A DNA stretch of 57,499 bases from a bacterium (GCA_030646555.1 JAUSKP010000010.1:1-57499); one strand, 5' to 3'. Positions 23,404 through 30,893 are shown, numbered from the stretch's first letter. The notes: generated from the letters alone by a model not told the origin. Translations and numbers: made by a program.

Positions 23404-24597
23404 CTAAAACCTATTTTCAAGTATATCTTTTCTTATCTTTTTCATCAATTTCTCCATAAAATAAAGATTGTGAATAGTTGTCAAAATCCCCGCCAACATT
23501 TCTCCGCTTTGGAATAAATGCCTTACATATCCCCTTGTAAAATTGGCACAGGTATAACACCCGCACCCTTTTTCAATTGGTTTCTTATCTAAAGCGAATT
23601 TACCGGACTTCATATTTAAATTTCCTTTTTCGGTTAAAGCAGTTCCGTTTCTGCCTAATCTGGTCGGAGTGACGCAGTCAAATGTATCAATGCCCCGTCT
23701 AACAGCCTCAACAATATCTTCAACTGATCCTATGCCAAGAAGATGTTTGGGTTTATTTTCAGGCAGATGTTCAACGGACCAGTCTAATTCATTTTTTGCA
23801 TTCTTCTTAAATTTTCCAAAAGCTCCGCCGATGCCAAACCCGTCAAAATCCATAGCGCCAATAAACTTAGAGCTTTCTAATCTTAAGTCTTTAAATTCAC
23901 CGCCCTGCACTATGCCGAACAATAACTGACGACCAACAACTGACGACCCACGACGAAATGCCTTTAAAGACCTTACCGCCCAACGATGAGTGCGTTCCAT
24001 TGCCTCTTTCGTATATTCATGGTCGGAATAAGGCGAAGTGCATTCATCAAAAGCAAAAATAATATCCGCCCCTAAATTTTCCTGAATCTTCATAGATTCT
24101 TCTGGGCCAATAAAATGTTTGGAGCCATCTAAAAATGATCTGAAATAAACCCCGTCTTCAGTTATCCTTGCAAATTTTCCTTCGCCCGCCATAGCTTTCT
24201 TGTCCGCCAAAGCTTTAGCGTCGGTGGAAGCGACGGCGGGTCTATTGCCCGCCTGGTTTTTACCGATAATCTTTGAGCATCCATGCTCCATTCCCAATCC
24301 CAAACTAAAAACCTGAAAACCGCCACTATCTGTAATGATCGGTTTTGGCCAATTCATAAATTTATGAAGTCCGCCAAATTTCTTTACCACCTTATCGCCT
24401 GGCCTTAGGAATAAATGGTATGTATTACATAAAACGGCCTCTATGCCCATATCGTTCAATTGCGCGGGCGTAATGCCCTTTACAGTCGCTTTGGTGCCAA
24501 CCGGATAGAAGGCCGGCGTATGGATCAAGCCGTGAGGCGTGCTAATAACCCCTGCTCGGGCTTGGCTTTTTTTAGATTTTTTTAGAATTTTAAACAC
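23404..24597 (-). CDS. tgt: tRNA-guanine transglycosylase with two inserted repeats
   Basis: About 397 residues. TGT exchanges guanine 34 of certain tRNAs for a queuine precursor. Seen: ITDSGGFQVFSL (Asp base), FGIVQGG, the nucleophile in GIDTFDCVTPTRLGRNG, and the zinc site CGCYTC with HNLYF. The longer frame to 24630 runs into tRNA-Glu, so I prefer the GTG at 24597. Repeat 24184-24240 encodes about 20 residues (NRPAVASTDAKAL...) and 23919-23955 encodes RGSSVVGRQLL; both are in frame. Confidence 0.93.
   Translation of the reverse strand: MFKILKKSKKSQARAGVISTPHGLIHTPAFYPVGTKATVKGITPAQLNDMGIEAVLCNTYHLFLRPGDKVVKKFGGLHKFMNWPKPIITDSGGFQVFSLGLGMEHGCSKIIGKNQAGNRPAVASTDAKALADKKAMAGEGKFARITEDGVYFRSFLDGSKHFIGPEESMKIQENLGADIIFAFDECTSPYSDHEYTKEAMERTHRWAVRSLKAFRRGSSVVGRQLLFGIVQGGEFKDLRLESSKFIGAMDFDGFGIGGAFGKFKKNAKNELDWSVEHLPENKPKHLLGIGSVEDIVEAVRRGIDTFDCVTPTRLGRNGTALTEKGNLNMKSGKFALDKKPIEKGCGCYTCANFTRGYVRHLFQSGEMLAGILTTIHNLYFMEKLMKKIRKDILENRF
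24184..24240. repeat. GCCCGCC...GGCGGG repeat inside tgt
   Basis: gcccgccatagctt at one end and gacggcggg at the other, with an inner aaagctttagcg. Related pieces stand at 30775-30803 and 31640-31665 outside genes. It is in frame in a variable loop of tgt. Confidence 0.75.
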
Positions 24598-24598
24598 G

Positions 24599-24670
24599 TA
24601 GCCCCAATGAGAATCGGACTCATGTTCCATCCTTGAGAAGGATGTGTCCTAGCCACTAGACGATGGGGCC
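24599..24670 (-). tRNA. tRNA-Glu(CUC)
   Basis: A 72-nt cloverleaf with acceptor GGCCCCA, anticodon stem CATCC/GGATG and loop TTCTCAA (anticodon CUC), T arm with GTCCGATTC. The 3' end is 2 nt from the preferred tgt start. Confidence 0.9.
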
Positions 24671-24712
24671 GAAGATAGTACTTAGTAATTAGCCACTAGT
24701 AGTAGATTTGCT

Positions 24713-24744
24713 GGATTGCCACGTCGCAGACTCCTCGCAATGAC
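24713..24744. repeat. Half copy of the GCAATGAC-family repeat
   Basis: ggattgccacgtcgcagactcc then tcgcaatgac, without the left half. Flanked by the simple repeat tagtcgctaatgact that also appears near 37140 and 50520. Confidence 0.7.
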
Positions 24745-24784
24745 AGATAATCAATCTCTAATCGCTAGTCGCTAATGACTAATC

Positions 24785-26044
24785 TTATACTATCTTTATT
24801 TCCTCCACAACCTTTTCCAGTTCCATAGCATGAGATCCTTTTATCAAGACCAGATCGCCTTTTTTCATCAGTTCCTGGACTTTAAGTTTGGCGTCATCGG
24901 CGGATTCAAAGCTGAAAATATTTTTTATAGGCATTCCTTTTTTGGAAGCCGCCTCGGCAATGAATTTTGATCTTGGACCAACCGTCACCAAAATACTGAA
25001 CACATCATTAATTAAATTTCCCACCTCAACATGGGCGTCAATTGTATATTTTCCAATTTCCAACATATCCCCCAAAACCGCAATCTTTCTTTTGAATTTC
25101 ATCGAGTCCGCTAATTCAATAGCCGCCTTCATAGACATCGGCGAAGCGTTATAACAATCATCAATCACGAAAGTATCTTTTATGCCGGGAATTACTTTGG
25201 TCCGTTGCGCGGGCGACTGATAAGATTGAAGCGCTTCGGACACTTTTACCAAATTCATGCTAAAAGCAAAACCTACGGCAGCTGCGGCCGCCGCGGCATA
25301 CACTTGGGGCTTCCCAAAACAACCGTCAATTTTAACAGGGACAAAAGATCCGCCGTAATTCAGCTTAAAACTTACACCAACAGGAATCCCTCCCTCCACT
25401 CTATTTTCAAAATTAGTTATTTGAATTGCAGACTCATCGCTAAAACCATACGTCATAACATAGGCCTTAGTTCTTAGTTTCATTTCCAAAACATATTTGT
25501 CATCCGCATTCAAAACAGCAAAGCCGGTACTGGGCAGAGCTTCTAATATTTTGGACTTCTCACGAGCCACCGCCTCCGGACCGCTATAGAACTCAACATG
25601 CGCCGGCACGTCTCCCACAGCAGTAATTACGCCTATCTGCGGCTTGGCAACGTCCAAAAGATCCTTGATATCCCCCGGCTTATCAGCCGCGTATTCCAAG
25701 ATCAATATTTCCGGATATTTTCCGCCAAAGGCGGACCAGCCTCTGGTTGGAAGCATAAGTCGAAGAACAGCCATAAAAATAACCTTAACCCAAAACATTT
25801 TGCCCGTGATCTTTTGATAATCTCCCAAAATGGTCAATGGCAAACCAAGTTCGTTATTAAAATTGCCATGAGTGGCTCTCACAAAACGGGATTCTTTTAA
25901 AACGCAAAGTATCGCTTCTTTCGTGGAAGTTTTTCCAACACTGCCTGTTACAGCTATGACTCCGGGCTGATATTTATTGATCGTCCAAATAGCTAATTTG
26001 CGTATGGTCACCCGCAAATATTGTTGTAATTTTTCTTTATTCAT
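24785..26044 (-). CDS. murF: MurF-type UDP-MurNAc-tripeptide-D-Ala-D-Ala ligase
   Basis: A 419-residue Mur ligase. The P-loop is in VTGSVGKTSTKEAI, followed by THGNFNNELGLP and EYAADKPGDI, then the ADP-binding DDCYNASPMSMKAAIEL and AVLGDMLEIG typical of MurF. It adds D-Ala-D-Ala to the peptidoglycan precursor. The start overlaps the ftsI stop by 8 nt; last gene of the mraZ-rsmH-ftsL-ftsI-murF cluster in this window. Confidence 0.92.
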   Translation of the reverse strand: MNKEKLQQYLRVTIRKLAIWTINKYQPGVIAVTGSVGKTSTKEAILCVLKESRFVRATHGNFNNELGLPLTILGDYQKITGKMFWVKVIFMAVLRLMLPTRGWSAFGGKYPEILILEYAADKPGDIKDLLDVAKPQIGVITAVGDVPAHVEFYSGPEAVAREKSKILEALPSTGFAVLNADDKYVLEMKLRTKAYVMTYGFSDESAIQITNFENRVEGGIPVGVSFKLNYGGSFVPVKIDGCFGKPQVYAAAAAAAVGFAFSMNLVKVSEALQSYQSPAQRTKVIPGIKDTFVIDDCYNASPMSMKAAIELADSMKFKRKIAVLGDMLEIGKYTIDAHVEVGNLINDVFSILVTVGPRSKFIAEAASKKGMPIKNIFSFESADDAKLKVQELMKKGDLVLIKGSHAMELEKVVEEIKIV

Positions 26045-27698
26045 TTAAGTAATCAGGCCTAATATTATAATAGTTAAGCAAAAAATCCGCCAGCTCTCTG
26101 AATGCCGGCACGACAGTTGTTCCGGCGAGCGGCGCGCCCTCCGGTTTATCCAGTTTTATTAAAATAACGAATTTCGGATCATAAGCCGGCGCAAAACCGA
26201 TATAGGTATGAATGTAGTCATTGGGCAAATAACCGCCGCGCTGAAAATCAGGTATCTGCGCAGTGCCGGTTTTTCCGGCTACATAATATCCGGGAATTCT
26301 CGCAACATACGCCTTATCAACCGCAGAAACCATCATCTTTATCGCTTCAACCGATGCTTCTTTTGAAATAACCCTGCGAACCACTTGCGGTTCAGTATCC
26401 GCAACAATGAAGGGCTTCATCAGCTCTCCGCCGTTAGCTATCACGGAAAAAGCATTGATCATAGCAATTGGAGAAATGGCCAGTCCTTGGCCGAAAGAAG
26501 CCGTGGCAAAATCAACATCCTTGGAACTGCTCTTGAGCTTTTTAATATCGCTCGTCACTTCCCCGGGCAATTCAATGCCGGTGGTCTGATTAAAACCAAA
26601 TTTAACTAAATAATTATAAAATATATCCTTGCCGATCAAAGATTCGGCGTAAGCCGCTCCGGTATTCAAAGAACCTTCTATAACGCCGGTCATAGTTGTT
26701 AAACCGTGCGCTCCCTTTTCTTCATAATCCCAATTTTTTATAGTTTTTCCGTTTAGCTTTATAAAACCCTTATCTACATAAGTGGTATCGGCTGTCAATT
26801 TGCCGCTATCAAGGCCGGTAGCCATAGTAATAACCTTAAAAACCGAACCTGGCTCGTAAATACTCTGCGTAACCGGATTAAGAAAATCCTTTATTTTATA
26901 TTCTGAATAATTATTCGGATCAAAATTAGGATAATTGCCAAGAGCGATTATCTTTCCGGTTTTTGGGTCCTGGACTATCACCGATCCGCCCGCAGCATTA
27001 TACTTTTTGATCAAATCCTGCAGCGCGGTTTCTGCTCTATTTTGTATAGTTGGATCTATGGTCAAAACTATATCCTTGCCGTTTTCCAGATCAATAACCT
27101 TATTGCCTTCCAGTTGACCGTTTTTACCGGTGAGTTCGTCATTAAAAAATAATTCCGTTCCATATTTTCCGGACAACGCGTTGTCATCGGAACTCGGCGA
27201 AACAAAACCCAAAACCTGCGAAGCCAAATTTCCAAGAGGATAATATCTGAAATTTTTATTTTCTATATAGATCCCTTTAATATCAAGATTTCTGATTCCA
27301 TTGACCTGTTCCTGCGTGGCCTTTTTTAAAATTGAATAGTACTGATTTGTCGGGCTGGAAAAAGCCGCAGCTAACTCTTCTTTATCTAGCTTAAATATTG
27401 AAGCGATTTGTTCAGCTGCCAGATTAACAACGTCCTCTCCGCCGGCATAAATTTCTTTAGGAACGGCAAAAATTATAAAGTATTCTTTATTTATCGCGGC
27501 GGGAGAATGATTTTCACTTCTATCCGTAAAATAAATATCTCCCCTCATAGCTTCCAAGAAACCGGAAAGCCTGTTTTGAGATTCGGCTTTGGCTAAATAA
27601 TAAGATCCTTTAGTGATCTGCAGATTATAAATATTGGAAATCAAACCAAAAAATAAGAAAATGAAGAAGCTAGAGATTAAAAAAATTCTTATTTTCAT
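26037..27698 (-). CDS. ftsI: Septal transpeptidase FtsI/PBP2-type penicillin-binding protein
   Basis: A 553-residue class B penicillin-binding protein that cross-links septal peptidoglycan. N-terminal membrane helix (about 4-24), PBP dimer domain, then the transpeptidase with SVFK (285-288), SLN (343-345) and KTG (476-478). The start at 27698 is chosen because it directly abuts the 3' arm of a panhandle; an in-frame ATG three codons upstream lies in the arm. No C-terminal PASTA domain. Confidence 0.94.
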   Translation of the reverse strand: MKIRIFLISSFFIFLFFGLISNIYNLQITKGSYYLAKAESQNRLSGFLEAMRGDIYFTDRSENHSPAAINKEYFIIFAVPKEIYAGGEDVVNLAAEQIASIFKLDKEELAAAFSSPTNQYYSILKKATQEQVNGIRNLDIKGIYIENKNFRYYPLGNLASQVLGFVSPSSDDNALSGKYGTELFFNDELTGKNGQLEGNKVIDLENGKDIVLTIDPTIQNRAETALQDLIKKYNAAGGSVIVQDPKTGKIIALGNYPNFDPNNYSEYKIKDFLNPVTQSIYEPGSVFKVITMATGLDSGKLTADTTYVDKGFIKLNGKTIKNWDYEEKGAHGLTTMTGVIEGSLNTGAAYAESLIGKDIFYNYLVKFGFNQTTGIELPGEVTSDIKKLKSSSKDVDFATASFGQGLAISPIAMINAFSVIANGGELMKPFIVADTEPQVVRRVISKEASVEAIKMMVSAVDKAYVARIPGYYVAGKTGTAQIPDFQRGGYLPNDYIHTYIGFAPAYDPKFVILIKLDKPEGAPLAGTTVVPAFRELADFLLNYYNIRPDYLNE

Positions 27699-27828
27699 CC
27701 CACACATAACAAAGATTGAAAGCGAAGCTTTCTTTGACTTTGTTTTTATATATTAATTAGCTACGACGTTAATTATTATTTAATACCACTCACGCATATT
27801 AAACCGGATTATCTTTGTTATGTGTGGG
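27699..27828 (-). promoter_or_regulatory. Panhandle between ftsL and ftsI, ACATAACAAAG family
   Basis: Arms cccacacataacaaagat (27699-27716) and its complement (27811-27828) are perfect over 18 bp. On the coding strand a gaaagcttcgctttc hairpin precedes the 3' arm. Relative to the corA-like copy (17385-17512) the arm changes G-C to A-T on both sides, keeping the pair. The 5' arm begins 11 nt after the ftsL stop. Confidence 0.75.
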
Positions 27829-27839
27829 ATTCATGCAAC

Positions 27840-28145
27840 TTAATTTACAGCCAAAGATTTAGTTTCAAAATATTTCGGACTTTTATCTTTAACTAAATTA
27901 TTACTCTTAATAACATCGTTCAAATTGCTCAAGTCTGTCATTTTATAAAGCTTATTTTTAAATTCAGCGTTTACCACTTGAAGCTCCTGAAGATTTTTTG
28001 TTCCTTCAGAAATAGACTGTTTTAGAGTTACGTTTTTATTATAAATATATATATTTGAAAAAGCCAAACAAGCTAGTGAAAGAGACATTAATAAAACCGC
28101 TGAATTATAAGAATATTTTGATTTATTTGGTTCTATGATAGTCAT
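27840..28145 (-). CDS. ftsL: FtsL-like cell division protein
   Basis: A 101-residue bitopic protein: a short polar N-terminus, a membrane helix at about 14-35, and a heptad-like coiled coil (40-75). Sequence does not identify it strongly. The place between rsmH and ftsI and the topology do, since FtsL stands there in most dcw clusters. It overlaps nothing and starts 3 nt after the rsmH stop. Confidence 0.75.
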   Translation of the reverse strand: MTIIEPNKSKYSYNSAVLLMSLSLACLAFSNIYIYNKNVTLKQSISEGTKNLQELQVVNAEFKNKLYKMTDLSNLNDVIKSNNLVKDKSPKYFETKSLAVN

Positions 28146-28148
28146 TTT

Positions 28149-29021
28149 TTAGATTATTTTTAATCCCCTAAGCTTAGCCGACCTGCTTCTTGGATTATTT
28201 GAAATCTCGTCCCTTGAAGCGCTAATTATTTTTTTATTCAGAAGTTCTGCCTTGCCCGATTTTTTCAGATCCCTGAAAATATTTTTCACTATCCTGTCTT
28301 CTAAAGAATGGAATGATATAACCGCAACCCTTCCCCCGCTTTTCACAATACTTTCCAGATCGCCTAAAATCTTTTTAATATTTTCCAGCTCGCCGTTCAC
28401 ATATATCCTTAAAGCTTGGAATGTTCTGGTAGCAGGATCTATCCTCCCCTTTTCATAATTCCTCGGCAAAGCGCTTCGTATTATCCGCGCCAGCTGCAGG
28501 CTTGTTTTAATCGGTTCCTTTTGTCTGTTTTCCACGATCACCCTAGCAATTCTTCCAGGAAATCTTTCTTCGCCCAGCTCCTTTATAATCTCCAAGAGTT
28601 TTTCTTCTGAATAAGTATTCACCACTTCGTAAGCCGTCGGCCCGCTTTCTCCATAGGACATCACAAGTGGCTCATCTTTTTTGAAACTAAATCCTTTTCC
28701 GGAGTCTTCCAGCTGATCGGAAGAAAATCCCAGATCTAGAAGCAAGCCATCGGCTTTTGGCAAATTATTTTCTTGTAAGAACTTTTTTGCATTTGCGTAA
28801 TTAACGTTAGCGAATGTAAAATTTTTCTTTTCAAGAATGATAATATTTCGTTCTGAGGCTTTTGGATCCCAATCAAATGCAAGAAGTTTTCCCTTCTCCC
28901 CTATCGCTTCAAGAATTTTTTCAGAATGGCCTCCGGCGCCAAAAGTTCCATCAATAAAGAATTCACCTTTTTGCGGTTTCAATATTTCCATCACTTCATT
29001 TAAAAGAACTGGGATATGCAT
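28149..29021 (-). CDS. rsmH: 16S rRNA (cytosine-1402-N4)-methyltransferase RsmH
   Basis: A 290-residue RsmH (MraW). SAM site DGTFGAGGHSEKIL, then GLLLDLGFSSDQLED, RIDPATRTFQALRIYVN, and AVISFHSLEDRIVK. Normal length. The ATG follows directly after a 3' repeat arm shared with dnaJ (gttattagatgattt). Second gene of the dcw cluster. Confidence 0.96.
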   Translation of the reverse strand: MHIPVLLNEVMEILKPQKGEFFIDGTFGAGGHSEKILEAIGEKGKLLAFDWDPKASERNIIILEKKNFTFANVNYANAKKFLQENNLPKADGLLLDLGFSSDQLEDSGKGFSFKKDEPLVMSYGESGPTAYEVVNTYSEEKLLEIIKELGEERFPGRIARVIVENRQKEPIKTSLQLARIIRSALPRNYEKGRIDPATRTFQALRIYVNGELENIKKILGDLESIVKSGGRVAVISFHSLEDRIVKNIFRDLKKSGKAELLNKKIISASRDEISNNPRSRSAKLRGLKII

Positions 29022-29030
29022 AAATCATCT

Positions 29031-29160
29031 AATAACGAATTGGTACGAATGAGCGAATAGTAGTCCACTGATTAATTTAAAATATTGGGCGAGTTTCCCT
29101 ACAAACCCTAATGTTTAATCAGTAAATATTTAATTCGTATATTCGTTGTAATTCGTTATT
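29031..29160. promoter_or_regulatory. Panhandle element between mraZ and rsmH
   Basis: Arms 29031-29058 (aataacgaattggtacgaat and on) and 29133-29160 (attcgtatattcgt to attcgttatt) are inverted copies with a few mismatches. The rsmH start lies 10 nt from the outer end. Same family as the element before dnaJ (15226-15311). Confidence 0.65.
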
Positions 29161-29171
29161 GGTTGATTACT

Positions 29172-29603
29172 TTAAATACCGAGCTCCCCCAACTTTTCGG
29201 CTATCTCATCTGAAGAGGATTCGGTTTTTGATTTATACTCCTTCCACGATTCGCTGTTCCAAACTTCAATGCGGTTATAAAGTCCAGCGATCACGGTCTC
29301 TTTCTGGAGTCCGGCATATTCTCTCAAATAATCAGGGATTAAAATTCTCCCCTGTTTATCAAGTTCTACATCCATCGCTCCGGCAACCATTAAACGGACA
29401 AACGCTCTGGAGTTGGCCTGAACCAGTGGAAGGTTGATAAGTTTCTGCGCTAAAACTTCCCAATCTTTTGAAGTGAAAATAAAAAGACAGTGATCCAAAC
29501 CCTTTGTGATAATTGCGCCAGTTCCCACTTTTTGGCGGAATTTTACAGGAAGAGCGATTCTGCCCTTTGAATCTAAACTATGTTTGTATTCTCCGATGAA
29601 CAT
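29172..29603 (-). CDS. mraZ: Transcriptional regulator MraZ
   Basis: A 143-residue MraZ with two SpoVT/AbrB-like halves: MFIGEYKHSLDSKGRIALPV and, about 75 residues on, VELDKQGRILIPDYLREYA. In known bacteria MraZ binds its own promoter and controls the dcw cluster. It is the first gene of the cluster. I see no clear array of the usual TGGGN repeats upstream. Confidence 0.95.
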   Translation of the reverse strand: MFIGEYKHSLDSKGRIALPVKFRQKVGTGAIITKGLDHCLFIFTSKDWEVLAQKLINLPLVQANSRAFVRLMVAGAMDVELDKQGRILIPDYLREYAGLQKETVIAGLYNRIEVWNSESWKEYKSKTESSSDEIAEKLGELGI

Positions 29604-29820
29604 ATGAAAATAATTTACAATTTACAATTTTAAATTTTTAAAAATATTACCGAACAATATATAGCGAGGCTGGATTTTCTTTTCTGTAGTTAAAAATTAA
29701 CTACAAAATTGAGCACCCTGTTAAATACTGCTTTGCAGTAACCCAGTTAAATAAAATCTTCGATTTTCTTTTGCCAAAAGCAAAAGATTTAATAGGGTTA
29801 TTTAACAGGGTCCTCGATTT
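29604..29820. other. Long leader/spacer upstream of mraZ
   Basis: No gene. From the mraZ side it holds an AT-rich direct-repeat stretch (atttacaatttacaatttt), a gtagtt/aactac hairpin at 29675-29705, and the nested branched element 29715-29811. The short open frame on the minus strand across it is the element read through. Confidence 0.6.
29715..29811. mobile_element. CCCTGTTAAAT element carrying a nested second copy
   Basis: Outer arms accctgttaaat (29715-29726) and atttaacagggt (29800-29811) with a hairpin actgctttgcagt. In the place of the second hairpin stands a smaller element with degenerate arms (acccagttaaat / atttaatagggt) enclosing aaaatc-ttc-gatttt and cttttgc...gcaaaag. These inner hairpins match the element at 14126-14184 read on the opposite strand. 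Confidence 0.75.
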
Positions 29821-29857
29821 TACATCCAATCGTTTCACTCTTGGGTAAAATCGGGAC

Positions 29858-29959
29858 TTATCCCCAGAATCAAGGGTTATCCCCATAGTTATCCACTTCC
29901 CACCACATACATACATTCTACCCCACTAATTAGAGGTGGTCAAAGCAAAAAGTGGATAA
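29858..29959. promoter_or_regulatory. Cluster of four DnaA-box-like 9-mers
   Basis: TTATCCCCA at 29858-29866 and 29877-29885, TTATCCACT at 29889-29897, and TTATCCACT on the other strand at 29951-29959. They resemble the DnaA box TTATCCACA, each with one or two differences. Gene strand does not switch here, so an origin is not indicated. DnaA control of the dcw cluster or DnaA titration are alternatives. Confidence 0.45.
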
Positions 29960-29963
29960 CTAA

Positions 29964-29999
29964 AAAAGCCCGCCTTTAACGGTGGGTCTTTATTTTTTT
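29964..29999 (+). terminator. Terminator-like hairpin upstream of the mraZ region
   Basis: aaaaaagcccgcc / ggtgggtcttt with a long T-tract. Confidence 0.5.
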
Positions 30000-30095
30000 G
30001 TGTGCGCGCACCAGGAGTCCCCTCCTTCGCTGTAGCTACGGACGGGCAAAGGGACTCTGTGGTCTTTACGACTTGTCCCGCACTAAAATTTGTGG

Positions 30096-30164
30096 GCATT
30101 ACTGGAACCCCAGCACTACAGCAAAGCTGAGTGCGGGGCGCGGTTGGACCAGTGGCCTATTTAG
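30096..30164 (-). pseudogene. tRNA-like fragment interrupted by the T-loop repeat
   Basis: gggcattactggaa and ttggaccagtggcc form the two sides of a broken T arm (actgg/ccagt), separated by the 30103-30151 repeat. Further left, gtgcgcgcaccagga (30001-30015) resembles the 3' end of another tRNA. None of these is a complete tRNA. Confidence 0.4.
30103..30151. repeat. tRNA T-loop-associated repeat, copy 2
   Basis: About 49 bp matching 17119-17167 with a few changes (ccccagcactacagc, aagctgagtgcggg). Lies just outside tRNA-Val. Confidence 0.75.
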
Positions 30165-30236
30165 TGCACTCTACAGGAATCGGACCTGTAGCCTTTCCGA
30201 TGTGAACGGAACGCTCTACCATTGAGCTAAGAGTGC
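30165..30236 (-). tRNA. tRNA-Val(CAC)
   Basis: A 72-nt cloverleaf: acceptor GCACTCT/AGAGTGC, D arm GCTC/GAGC, anticodon stem TTCCG/CGGAA with loop TTCACAT (CAC), T arm TACAG/CTGTA, discriminator A. Confidence 0.9.
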
Positions 30237-30255
30237 GACTTAAATATCATAAACA

Positions 30256-30289
30256 AAAAACACGCCGAATTCAATCGGCGTGTTTTTTA
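30256..30289. terminator. Terminator between rplL tail and tRNA-Val
   Basis: aaaaaacacgccga / tcggcgtgtttttt, a strong bidirectional hairpin. Confidence 0.8.
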
Positions 30290-30293
30290 GTTA

Positions 30294-30332
30294 CTATTGC
30301 AATTCAACAGTAGCGCCGGCAGTTTCCAATTT
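30294..30332 (-). pseudogene. Second, recoded 3' end of rplL
   Basis: Read leftward this encodes KLETAGATVELQ and a stop. The true end of rplL encodes KLEAAGATVELQ and a stop. Of 12 sense codons, three are identical, eight differ only synonymously and one changes the residue. It is separated from the gene by a palindrome (30333-30384). The pattern shows both ends have been under protein-level selection, so one replaced the other rather than arising as a simple copy. Confidence 0.8.
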
Positions 30333-30384
30333 TCCCGACGCTTCGGTCGAGGATCCACGACTCCAAAGGAGTCGGGACTTTTTA
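30333..30384. repeat. Palindrome between the two rplL ends
   Basis: Outer arms tcccgac/gtcggga enclose gactccaaaggagtc and a cttcggtcg part. Confidence 0.65.
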
Positions 30385-30759
30385 TTATTGTAACTCGACG
30401 GTCGCGCCCGCTGCCTCGAGTTTTTTCTTTAAGTCCTCAGCTTCATCTTTCTTCAATCCTTCTTTGACAGTTTTAGGAGCGGCATCAACCATATCCTTGG
30501 ATTCTTTAAGTCCAAGACCAGTGGCCTCTCTTATGGCTTTAATGACTTGGATCTTCTGAGAACCACCATCTTTTAATACAACTTTCCAAGCGGTCTTCTC
30601 TTCGGCCTCAGCGCCACCAGCGGCAGCACCGGCTCCGGCAGCCATCACCGGCATAGCGGCGGAAATACCAAACTTTTCTTCCATTGCTTTTACGAACTCG
30701 GCGAGTTCAACAACTTTCATTTCTCCTATTTTATCTAACAATTCTTTATATTTTTCCAT
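30385..30759 (-). CDS. rplL: 50S ribosomal protein L7/L12
   Basis: A 124-residue L7/L12, the mobile stalk protein that recruits translation factors. N-terminal dimer domain, Ala/Gly hinge (AAGAGAAAGGAEAEE) and C-terminal domain (WKVVLKDGGSQKIQVIK, LKESKDMVDAAPK). The last 30 bases are much GC-richer than the rest of the gene, and a second version of this end lies downstream at 30294-30332. Follows rplJ across a repeat-filled spacer. Confidence 0.96.
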   Translation of the reverse strand: MEKYKELLDKIGEMKVVELAEFVKAMEEKFGISAAMPVMAAGAGAAAGGAEAEEKTAWKVVLKDGGSQKIQVIKAIREATGLGLKESKDMVDAAPKTVKEGLKKDEAEDLKKKLEAAGATVELQ

Positions 30760-30774
30760 AAATTTTTTACTGCG

Positions 30775-30880
30775 CCCGCCATAGCTTTAGCGAAGGCGGG
30801 TTTTTGTTAATTTTTATTGTGTTAACCTCCGACGCTTCGGTCGGAGCCCCGTACTTTGCCGACAGGCAAACGTCGGGGTT
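30775..30880. repeat. Repeats in the rplJ-rplL spacer
   Basis: Two palindromic pieces: gcccgccatagctttagcga...ggcgggt (30775-30801) and ccgacgcttcggtcgg with ccccg...cgggg (30827-30878). The second resembles the palindrome after rplL. Confidence 0.6.
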
Positions 30881-30893
30881 GTTATTTTATTTA

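Noticed and set aside
24598..24630. N-terminal extension of tgt to an ATG at 24630
   Set aside because: It lies inside tRNA-Glu and adds residues not found in the family.
29858..29959. Replication origin at the DnaA-box cluster
   Set aside because: No dnaA gene nearby, genes do not diverge here, and the boxes are imperfect; kept only as a regulatory candidate.
29998..30225. A 75-codon rightward frame before rplL
   Set aside because: It overlaps tRNA-Val and the tRNA-like repeat region.
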